Below, in pieces: positions 4,990 through 10,277 of a stretch of DNA of 10,277 nt (its first letter is position 1; every line of letters starts with the position of its first letter). The notes beneath the pieces are model-generated. The model saw only the letters and a list, made by a program, of their open reading frames with translations. It had not been told where the DNA came from and did no database searches. The stretch covers positions 1-10,277 of the forward strand of contig JAHQVR010000257.1 in assembly GCA_019634245.1 (NCBI GenBank), in the 5' to 3' direction. A program made the translations under genes and the position numbers. Source of the stretch: Gammaproteobacteria bacterium (GTDB lineage Bacteria > Pseudomonadota > Gammaproteobacteria > Granulosicoccales > Granulosicoccaceae).

Positions 4990-6435
4990 ATGAGTTCGAA
5001 ACAAGACACCAAGAAAGTCCTGATAGTGGACCAAAATTCGGAGCAGTCGCTGCGCCTGTCGCATCAGTTGGAATTCATTGACTTCGAAGCTAAGATTCTG
5101 AGTTCCCACGATTTACTGGGTAATCTGCCCGATCTGGCCGATTATCAGGCGATTCTAGTGGCCAATTTCCATGGAATAGTTGATTGGGCCGTGAAATTAC
5201 GCAGTGCCAATGAAAGTTGTCCTCCTATGGTTTTGCTGTTGGGCAATCAACCGGCGGATCTCAGTCAGCAGGAAATTGAAGATAACTTCATTGGCTGTCT
5301 GAAGTCTGATATTCGTTATAGCAACCTGTCTGATATCTTGCACCGTGCTGAGGTTCGTGGTACTGCGAATACGGTTCCTACTAAAGAGAGTACTCAGAAC
5401 CCAGAGTTGTTTCGGAGCCTGGTGGGCAACAGTCGGGCGATCGTTCGTGTTCGTAAGATGATCGATCAGGTGGCGCCGACTGAGGCGACGGTTCTTATAT
5501 TGGGTGAATCCGGTACCGGTAAGGAAGTGGTTGCCCGAAATATCCATTACTACTCCAACCGTCGCAATAAACCGTTTGTGCCGATCAACTGTGGAGCCAT
5601 ACCCAGTGAGCTTCTTGAAAGTGAGCTGTTCGGTCATGAGAAAGGGTCTTTCACCGGTGCGGTTGGTGCTCGACAAGGCCGATTCGAGCTAGCGGAAGGC
5701 GGAACGATTTTCCTTGATGAAATTGGCGACATGCCTCTGACAATGCAAGTGAAACTGTTGCGTGTCATTCAAGAGCGATCCTTTGAACGAGTAGGCAGCA
5801 ATAAAAGTATAAAGAGTGATGTTCGAATCGTGGCCGCCACACACCGTAATCTAGAGCAGTTGATCGAAGACGGTCGATTTCGCGAGGATCTCTACTACAG
5901 ACTCAATGTGTTTCCCGTTGAAATGCCGCCACTGAGTGGTCGTGCCGAGGATCTGCCGTTGTTGGTGAACGAATTGATCACCCGGCTAGAGCATGAGAAG
6001 AAGTCGTCTGTACGACTGACACCTGCAGCGATGATGGCGCTATGCAATTACGACTGGCCTGGTAATGTGCGAGAGCTAGCCAATCTAATGGAGCGGATGA
6101 CGATACTGCACCCCTATGGTGTTGTGGATGTTGCAGATTTGCCGCCCAAGATGGCTCCCCATGGTGTGACGTTGCAGGAAGCGGAAGAGCGAGGTGGTCA
6201 GCCACTCATTCAGGGCATGCCAGCGGCACCATTAAATAATAAACCTCGACTACCTAGAGATGGTATTGATCTGAAGCAACACCTGACCGAAATAGAGATC
6301 AGTCTGATTGAGCAAGCTCTAGATGAGTGCTCGGGCGTTGTGGCTCATGCTGCTAATCGACTGGAAATCAGACGAACTACTCTGGTAGAGAAAATGCGTA
6401 AGTACAACATCCAACGACCTGAGGAAGTATCCTAG
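4990..6435 (+). CDS. fleQ: Flagellar master regulator FleQ (sigma-54 enhancer-binding, c-di-GMP-responsive)
   Basis: FleQ activates sigma-54 promoters of early flagellar genes. In Pseudomonas it also controls exopolysaccharide genes according to c-di-GMP. The 481 residues show an atypical receiver-like domain (1-120) without a phosphorylatable aspartate, where VANF replaces it. The LFRS motif follows at 140-143, the segment that contacts c-di-GMP in P. aeruginosa FleQ. The AAA+ domain has Walker A GESGTGKE (172-179), the sigma-54 contact loop GSFTGA (219-224, Ser instead of the usual Ala), Walker B IFLDEIGD (240-247) and DWPGNVREL (355-363). The C-terminal Fis-type helix-turn-helix is at about 450-472, ending in [17 protein letters not shown] at 4976-4980 sits 9 nt before the ATG. 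The gene ends in its own terminator. FleN, its usual ATPase partner, is the next gene; fleSR are not next to it. Confidence 0.96.
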   Translation: MSSKQDTKKVLIVDQNSEQSLRLSHQLEFIDFEAKILSSHDLLGNLPDLADYQAILVANFHGIVDWAVKLRSANESCPPMVLLLGNQPADLSQQEIEDNFIGCLKSDIRYSNLSDILHRAEVRGTANTVPTKESTQNPELFRSLVGNSRAIVRVRKMIDQVAPTEATVLILGESGTGKEVVARNIHYYSNRRNKPFVPINCGAIPSELLESELFGHEKGSFTGAVGARQGRFELAEGGTIFLDEIGDMPLTMQVKLLRVIQERSFERVGSNKSIKSDVRIVAATHRNLEQLIEDGRFREDLYYRLNVFPVEMPPLSGRAEDLPLLVNELITRLEHEKKSSVRLTPAAMMALCNYDWPGNVRELANLMERMTILHPYGVVDVADLPPKMAPHGVTLQEAEERGGQPLIQGMPAAPLNNKPRLPRDGIDLKQHLTEIEISLIEQALDECSGVVAHAANRLEIRRTTLVEKMRKYNIQRPEEVS

Positions 6436-6507
6436 CGTCTAGCGTTAAGTCTACGGCCTAGCGTTATCTCACGAGAGCGCGTCCGAAGTCGTGACGTCAA
6501 CTTCAAG

Positions 6508-6563
6508 GCAGTTGATCTTTTTCGGTTACACATCCGAGTAAGATCAGCTGCTTTCTTCGTTTT
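6508..6563 (+). terminator. Strong Rho-independent terminator after fleQ
   Basis: GCAGTTGATCTT (6508-6519) pairs with AAGATCAGCTGC (6540-6551), 12 bp with one G-U pair. After one mismatch an inner stem, TTCGG (6521-6525) with CCGAG (6534-6538), closes an 8-nt loop. TTTCTTCGTTTT follows (6552-6563). This makes fleQ a separate transcription unit from fleN-fliA. Confidence 0.8.
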
Positions 6564-6714
6564 ATAAACCCCACTTAGTTCGCAATTTGCCTGTGCCAAC
6601 TCGTCTCTACGCTAAGCATCATTTTTTAAACTGAGGTCCGTTTCCCAATTCCGATCAGAATGTGGTCCTCCTCCCCTTGAGCAAGTGATCTGCCTCCATT
6701 GCGTGGTTCGAGAC

Positions 6715-6742
6715 TTGCAATTTTCTTCCTCAAAATTATAAA
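6715..6742 (+). promoter_or_regulatory. Candidate sigma-70 promoter for fleN-fliA
   Basis: TTGCAA (6715-6720, four of six) and TATAAA (6737-6742, five of six) are separated by 16 nt in an A/T-rich stretch. The start would be near 6749, about 80 nt before fleN. No sigma-54 -24/-12 pair with correct spacing was found in this gap. Confidence 0.4.
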
Positions 6743-6831
6743 CCCGTTGACTTCTACGCCTAGCAGAGTTGGTCCATGGGAATACTCTGGGGTGGGTACA
6801 TGTGGTTAACGATGCTTGAGCAAGTTCATAC

Positions 6832-7677
6832 ATGAGCGCATTAGCGTCATCGTCCTTGCCCTCGGCGTCTCCGGTTCAAACCATTGCGGTAACTGGAGGC
6901 AAGGGTGGCATTGGCAAGACAAATGTGTCTGCCAATTTGGGCTTATCGTTAGTCGCTTCAGGTCAACGAGTGATCTTGCTCGACACAGTGTTTGGTGTGA
7001 GTGGCGTCGAGAGCTTGTTAGATCTGACTCCGGCGTTGGATTTGTCCCATGTCGTGCGCGGTGAATGTTCGCTTCAGGATGCATTAATCGATGGACCTGG
7101 AGGCCTGATGATTCTACCCAGCGGTCACAGTGTCATAGAAATGACACGTCTGTCACAAATTGAGCATGCCAACCTCATTGGGCTCTTCAGTGATCTAGCA
7201 GTCGATGCCGACACATTAATTATAGATATTGCAACGGGATTGTCGGACAGCGTTTTGTTTTACACCGGTGCTGCCCGAGAAGTGATGGTTGTGGTGTGCG
7301 ATGAGCCGACCTCGATTCGAGATGCTCTTTCCACTATCCGTTTGTTAAATCAGACCCGACAGATAAGACGATTTCGGGTTGTTGCAAATCGCACGGAATC
7401 GGCTGGTCATGGGTTGGACTTGTATTCGACGCTGACTCGTTATGCCGACCGTCATCTCGATGTGTTGCTGGATTTTTGTGGTTCGATTCCTTACGACCCG
7501 CAGGTGAAGGCAGCCGTCGCACAACAACAAGCCGTGGTGGAGGCCTTTCCGCGTAGTTCAGCGTCATTGGCCTTCCAAAAACTGGCGACACGCGTAAAGA
7601 GGTGGCCCAGGCCGACAGAGCCGGCGGGTCATGTTGAATTTTTTGTTGAGCGGTTGATACAAACCGCCGCGCTTTAA
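6832..7677 (+). CDS. fleN: FleN/FlhG, MinD-type ATPase controlling flagellar number, with altered Walker A' motif
   Basis: FleN is a membrane-cycling ATPase that antagonises FleQ and sets flagellar number. The 281 residues have the deviant Walker A GGKGGIGKTN (22-31), Walker B TLIIDIATG (129-136), the family motif VVVCDEPTSI (153-162) and the C-terminal FFVERL segment (270-275) near the membrane-binding helix. Closely similar residues run through the whole length (AFPRSSASLAF, 238-248). The Walker A' motif, normally DADLG, reads DTVFG (51-55), so the second acidic residue, needed for ATP hydrolysis in MinD-family proteins, is Val53. The start ATG 6832 has no clear Shine-Dalgarno. A short upstream frame (from ATG 6800) ends in a TGA overlapping it, so translation may be coupled. 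flhF, the usual upstream neighbour, is absent. fliA follows after 19 nt, so the two are co-transcribed. Confidence 0.93.
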   Translation: MSALASSSLPSASPVQTIAVTGGKGGIGKTNVSANLGLSLVASGQRVILLDTVFGVSGVESLLDLTPALDLSHVVRGECSLQDALIDGPGGLMILPSGHSVIEMTRLSQIEHANLIGLFSDLAVDADTLIIDIATGLSDSVLFYTGAAREVMVVVCDEPTSIRDALSTIRLLNQTRQIRRFRVVANRTESAGHGLDLYSTLTRYADRHLDVLLDFCGSIPYDPQVKAAVAQQQAVVEAFPRSSASLAFQKLATRVKRWPRPTEPAGHVEFFVERLIQTAAL

Positions 7678-7696
7678 CGGGTGAGATCCAGATAGC

Positions 7697-8425
7697 ATGA
7701 ATGCACACGCTATGTATAACGAGGTGGAAACTGTAGACCCGGATGGGTTGGTTGCTGCCAATGCGAATCTGGTTAAACGGATCGCTTTTCATTTAATGAA
7801 CCGGCTTCCTCCAAGCGTACAGGCTGAGGATCTAATCCAAGCCGGTATGATTGGCTTGTTGGAAGCGGCTCGGCATTATGATCCATCCCAGGGAGCCAGT
7901 TTTGAAACTTACGCTGGCATTCGGGTGCGGGGTGCGATGCTGGATGAAATTCGTCGCAGTGATTGGACCCCAAGATCGGTGCACCGCAAATCTCGAGAGG
8001 CCGCAGAAATATTGCGTGAGATTGAGCAAGCCAGTGGACGCGATGCAAAGGATCAGGAAGTAGCCGACCGACTGGGTATTGAGCTAAGCGCATACCACTT
8101 GATTCTGACTGAAAGTTCTGCAGCACACATATTCAGTTTCGATCAGCCAGATGAGCACACCGGTGAGACTATGGCGTTACCTCAAAGCGAGGAAACCACT
8201 CCTGGACAGCAGGTTGAATATCAGTCTTTTCGCGAAGCACTGGCTGAAGCAATCAAGAATTTACCCGAGCGCGAAAGTCTGGTGATGTCGTTGTACTACG
8301 ACGAAGATTTAAATTTAAGGGAAATTGGTGAAATCCTTGGCGTGAGTGAATCGCGTGTTTGCCAGATCCACGGTCAAGCCTTGGTGCGCTTAAAAGCACG
8401 CTTGACAGAATGGACGCAACGATAG
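7697..8425 (+). CDS. fliA: Flagellar sigma factor FliA (sigma-28)
   Basis: FliA directs RNA polymerase to late flagellar, motor and chemotaxis promoters and is held inactive by FlgM. The 242 residues contain region 2 (about 17-90, with LVKRIAFHLMNRLPPSVQAEDLIQAG at its start and FETYAGIRVRGAMLDEIR), region 3 (about 96-140) and region 4 (about 180-238). The region 4 helix-turn-helix LREIGEILGVSESRVCQIH spans about 207-225. The length is normal for the family. GTGAG at 7681-7685 precedes ATG 7697; a second ATG at 7712 is possible but less likely. Its antagonist flgM lies about 3 kb upstream on the other strand, so both halves of the checkpoint are in this window. The next gene starts 14 nt after its stop. 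Confidence 0.97.
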   Translation: MNAHAMYNEVETVDPDGLVAANANLVKRIAFHLMNRLPPSVQAEDLIQAGMIGLLEAARHYDPSQGASFETYAGIRVRGAMLDEIRRSDWTPRSVHRKSREAAEILREIEQASGRDAKDQEVADRLGIELSAYHLILTESSAAHIFSFDQPDEHTGETMALPQSEETTPGQQVEYQSFREALAEAIKNLPERESLVMSLYYDEDLNLREIGEILGVSESRVCQIHGQALVRLKARLTEWTQR

Positions 8426-8439
8426 GAGGTCGTTGACGC

Positions 8440-8877
8440 ATGGTGACTGATCAACCACAGTGGTATGTCCAGAAGGGCTCGCGCGTGCAGGGACCGTTTT
8501 CCTCTGATGAAGTGGGTCGGTTTTTGTTGCTTGGCCGTGTTCGAAATACGGACAGAGTCAGTCGTGACGGAGAACTATGGGAGCCAGTGACGCAGGTTCC
8601 CGAATTAATTCCTGAAGAATTGCTGGATTTACACAGCGAATCCGGGTGGGAACGATTCCTTGAGGTGAGATCGGCAAACGATGAACGCTCGGAACCGCCT
8701 GAGCCTGTTAACGTCGAGCGGCGACGCGAGGACGTCACTGCCGATATAAAACGCGATTGGCATCGGCCAATATCTGTCTCCACAGCACTTCCCTGGTCGC
8801 TACTGGGTATAACGCTAGCGGCCCTGTGCATGGTCCTCTACCTGAACAACATCGGGTTACAGACCGGCCAAATGTAA
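8440..8877 (+). CDS. GYF_2-domain protein with C-terminal membrane anchor, function unknown
   Basis: This 145-residue protein starts with a GYF_2-type domain (residues 8-50: WYV, then GPF at 18-20, LLLGRV, and a closing GELWEPV). The fold usually binds proline-rich peptides or acts as a bacterial adaptor. A charged, probably flexible linker (about 60-110) leads to one transmembrane helix (about 117-135, WSLLGITLAALCMVLYL). The GYF domain is therefore expected in the cytoplasm, anchored at its C-terminus. A strong Shine-Dalgarno GGAGG (8425-8429) begins at the last base of the fliA stop, which suggests translational coupling. I know of no established flagellar role. It is not cheY, which follows fliA in Pseudomonas. 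Confidence 0.8.
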   Translation: MVTDQPQWYVQKGSRVQGPFSSDEVGRFLLLGRVRNTDRVSRDGELWEPVTQVPELIPEELLDLHSESGWERFLEVRSANDERSEPPEPVNVERRREDVTADIKRDWHRPISVSTALPWSLLGITLAALCMVLYLNNIGLQTGQM

Positions 8878-8985
8878 AACAGCCGACTAATTTGGCTCCG
8901 TAGGGCCTACTTTTACTCGCTTTTGGCTGCGATGGAACGCTGATTGCACCGCATCTGCTCATTATCAGGGAGGTACTGATCTCCG

Positions 8986-9915
8986 ATGCCCATAATTTCA
9001 CTGGAACAGTCTGTTGTGACGCCACTTGGGGTGGTGAAGCAGCAAAGACTCGATGTTCAACTCAAACAGCTCGAATTCCATGCGCTGCTACATCGCAAGC
9101 TGGAGCTCGATCGATTGTTTGAGTGTTTCTTTGCAGAAGGACAAGCCTTCTTAAAGTTCGATGGACTGCAGTTCCTCGCAGCGTCGCGTGGCCAAGACGT
9201 ATTAGTGGGTGATGTGCGTCAGCATCAGCAGCGCTTTGAACTGCATCTGGGTGAACACAGCTTAGGTGATGTGGTCTTGATGCGTGCCAAGCCCTTCAAC
9301 TCACGCGAAGATCGAGAAGCGGCACGCTTGGTTGAAAGCCTAGTGTATCCACTGAACAACGCTTTAGAGCATTACAACGCTGTGCTTCGGTCGATGACCG
9401 ATAAAACGACCGGGTTACAAAATCAAGTAGCCTTAGAGCAACAGTTGCCACAAGAGATTCGATTTGCACGCCGTTCGGAGTATCCTCTTGCGGTGCTGCT
9501 GATCACCGTTGACTACTTAGAATCTATCAGCGAGCATCATGGCTCCGTGGTGGGTGACACGGCTTGGCAGTCGGTGGCGGATGCGTTGACCGAGCAACTT
9601 CGGCAGTGTGATGTTATTTTTCGAACTGAGCAGGATGAGTTTCTGATGCTTCTGAGTCACACTGATTTAACTGATGCGTATGTGTTAGCGGATCGGTTGC
9701 GAAAAAATGTGGACCGATGCGTCAGTTACGATAATGTTCAATTTGTGTTGACGATGAGCGCTGGGGTCACCGAGCTAGACGAAGCTGATACCCCCGAATC
9801 GTTGATGAACCGAGTTCGTGAGGCACTATCGCTGGCACGTAGAGAAGGCCGAAACCAGGTGGCCACGCTACATGCTGGCTCTCCGACAGGCGACGATGAC
9901 CCATCGGTTGCCTGA
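8986..9915 (+). CDS. Degenerate GGDEF protein (EQDEF) with intact RxxD I-site, probable c-di-GMP sensor
   Basis: The 309 residues comprise an N-terminal region (about 1-125) that may be a small GAF-like sensor, ending in a helix, and a GGDEF domain (about 135-298). The domain entry TDKTTGLQNQ (138-147) fits the family. The signature reads EQDEF (215-219) instead of GGDEF. The metal-binding aspartate of the usual DxDxFK motif is Thr (ITVDYLES, 173-180), and the ND of that motif's helix is replaced by SE. GD at 190-191 is kept. The inhibitory site RxxD is intact as RQCD (206-209), exactly five residues before the signature. Diguanylate cyclase activity is therefore unlikely, while c-di-GMP binding remains possible. 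There is no signal peptide or membrane helix. GGGAGG (8968-8973) lies 12 nt before the ATG. It is separated by 108 nt from the GYF_2 gene, with only a weak GTAG/CTAC stem between, so it is probably in the same unit. Confidence 0.88.
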   Translation: MPIISLEQSVVTPLGVVKQQRLDVQLKQLEFHALLHRKLELDRLFECFFAEGQAFLKFDGLQFLAASRGQDVLVGDVRQHQQRFELHLGEHSLGDVVLMRAKPFNSREDREAARLVESLVYPLNNALEHYNAVLRSMTDKTTGLQNQVALEQQLPQEIRFARRSEYPLAVLLITVDYLESISEHHGSVVGDTAWQSVADALTEQLRQCDVIFRTEQDEFLMLLSHTDLTDAYVLADRLRKNVDRCVSYDNVQFVLTMSAGVTELDEADTPESLMNRVREALSLARREGRNQVATLHAGSPTGDDDPSVA

Positions 9916-9926
9916 TTGTCGATCGT

Positions 9927-9957
9927 AGATCACAAACCACACCAGAGATCTTTTTTT
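9927..9957 (+). terminator. Possible terminator of the fleN-fliA unit
   Basis: AGATC (9927-9931) can pair with GATCT (9947-9951) around a 15-nt loop, followed by a run of T to 9957. The stem is short, so this is weaker than the fleQ and ibpA terminators. Its place, just after the GGDEF gene and before the tRNA promoter, fits. Confidence 0.4.
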
Positions 9958-9961
9958 ACGG

Positions 9962-10000
9962 TATACTGCGCCGCTCGAAGGATCCAGCCATCGGCTGGAT
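9962..10000 (+). promoter_or_regulatory. tRNA promoter -10 and leader hairpin
   Basis: TATACT (9962-9967) is a good -10, followed by the GC-rich discriminator GCGCCGC typical of stable-RNA promoters under stringent control. No good -35 is visible 17 nt upstream. In the leader, ATCCAGCC (9982-9989) pairs perfectly with GGCTGGAT (9993-10000), 11 nt before the mature tRNA. It is probably part of the precursor removed by RNase P. Confidence 0.6.
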
Positions 10001-10010
10001 AAACCACCAC

Positions 10011-10086
10011 GTCCCCTTCGTCTAGTGGCCTAGGACACCGCCCTTTCACGGCGGTAACAGGGGTTCGAGTCCCCTAGGGGACGCCA
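10011..10086 (+). tRNA. tRNA-Glu (anticodon TTC)
   Basis: A full cloverleaf of 76 nt includes an encoded CCA (10084-10086). The acceptor stem is GTCCCCT (10011-10017) with AGGGGAC (10076-10082) and discriminator G10083. The anticodon stem is CCGCC (10038-10042) with GGCGG (10050-10054), and the loop CTTTCAC carries anticodon TTC (10045-10047). The T arm is AGGGG with CCCCT around TTCGAGT (10064-10070). It decodes GAA and GAG. T-rich sequence follows. No integrase or attachment-site duplication is visible next to it. Confidence 0.98.
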
Positions 10087-10097
10087 TTTCTTTTTTC

Positions 10098-10277
10098 CTA
10101 GCCTGTTTGTGGTACTTGCTCGTTTTCTCTAGCCATTTGAGCCAATAGTTTTTTCTGCTGGCGTTTGTATTTTCGAATTTTCGACTTGGCGCTGACCCGA
10201 GCTCCGAGCACCAGCAGGCATGGGGTCAGGAAGAGTGTGAGCAGTGTTGTAAATGCCAGGCCACCGGCAATCGCGCT
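10098..10277 (-). CDS. RND efflux transporter, C-terminal end (rest outside window)
   Basis: The minus-strand frame is open from the right edge and stops at TAG (10100-10098), leaving the last 59 residues. It begins in the final transmembrane helix, SAIAGGLAFTTLLTLFLTPCLLVLGAR. This is the conserved end of AcrB/HAE1-type RND proton-driven exporters (IAGGLxFxTxLTLFxTPxLL). A very basic cytoplasmic tail follows (SKIRKYKRQQKKLL), with ENEQVPQTG at the end. The substrate cannot be told from this part. It converges on the tRNA-Glu gene, with only 11 nt between them and no clear terminator on its own side. Confidence 0.88.
   Translation of the reverse strand, partial: SAIAGGLAFTTLLTLFLTPCLLVLGARVSAKSKIRKYKRQQKKLLAQMARENEQVPQTG

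Larger units (their letters stand above)
6436..6831. other. 396-nt interval between fleQ and fleN: terminator, promoter and leader
   Basis: After the fleQ stop there are three copies of TAGCGT (6433-6475 region), then the fleQ terminator. The rest, 6564-6831, has no gene that I can support. It carries a candidate promoter at 6715-6742, an 11-nt direct repeat (CTTGAGCAAGT at 6676-6686 and 6815-6825) and a possible 11-codon leader frame that runs into the fleN start. Confidence 0.45.

Noticed and set aside
5197..5676. Minus-strand open frame of 159 codons inside fleQ
   Set aside because: It is antisense to the conserved receiver-like and AAA+ parts of FleQ, and its product resembles no known family.
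6583..6599. Minus-strand TGGCAC...TTGC resembling a sigma-54 promoter
   Set aside because: The gap is 7 nt instead of 5, and it would read back toward the fleQ terminator.
6612..6833. Minus-strand frame of 73 codons in the fleQ-fleN gap
   Set aside because: Its composition is low-information (Arg/Thr/Ser-rich), it has no family resemblance, and it would start inside the fleN ribosome-binding region.
7334..7792. Minus-strand open frame of 152 codons across fleN and fliA
   Set aside because: It is antisense to two clearly real genes, including conserved FleN motifs.
8900..8914. GTAGGGCCTAC followed by TTTT as a terminator between the GYF_2 and GGDEF genes
   Set aside because: The stem has only 4 bp with a 3-nt loop, too weak to call.
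9916..10097. Genomic-island insertion at tRNA-Glu
   Set aside because: No integrase, no repeat of the tRNA 3' end and no change in base composition are visible in the window.

Overview
The window looks like the chromosome of a free-living, motile, aerobic gammaproteobacterium, possibly marine. The evidence is a Pseudomonas/Vibrio-type flagellar control set (FleQ, FleN, FliA, FlgM), an IbpA-type small heat-shock protein, a high-potential iron-sulfur protein (HiPIP), a canonical gammaproteobacterial LexA box and an RND efflux pump. GC content is moderate by eye. I cannot name the genus. I see no IS element, phage gene or CRISPR array.

Left part (1-3270), redox genes. The 3' end of a class I cytochrome c is followed by a Tat-exported HiPIP. 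A hairpin-rich 396-nt gap precedes a trimethylamine dehydrogenase-type flavoprotein. This enzyme keeps the flavinylated cysteine, the proton-relay residues and the 4Fe-4S cluster. Its substrate bowl reads E/W/D rather than the Y/W/W of trimethylamine dehydrogenase, which resembles histamine dehydrogenase more.

Middle (3270-4570), stress genes. ibpA has a sigma-32-like promoter and a 5' UTR that folds as a ROSE-type RNA thermometer over its Shine-Dalgarno. It ends in a strong terminator. Next comes a small gene I do not recognise. A near-perfect LexA operator lies between its predicted -35 and -10 boxes, and its transcript may be leaderless. It converges on flgM (minus strand) and overlaps it by 4 nt.

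Right part (4990-9915), flagellar regulation. fleQ stands alone, with a strong terminator. After a gap come fleN, fliA, a GYF_2-domain membrane protein and a degenerate GGDEF protein, closely spaced and probably one transcription unit with a weaker break before the last gene. fleN has lost the second acidic residue of the MinD-family Walker A' motif. The GGDEF protein reads EQDEF and lacks catalytic metal ligands, but keeps the RxxD inhibitory site, so it looks like a c-di-GMP sensor rather than a synthase. FleQ is itself a c-di-GMP-responsive family, so the locus couples the second messenger, the FleQ/FleN pair and the FliA/FlgM pair.

Right end (9960-10277): tRNA-Glu(TTC), followed on the minus strand by the C-terminal end of an RND efflux transporter.
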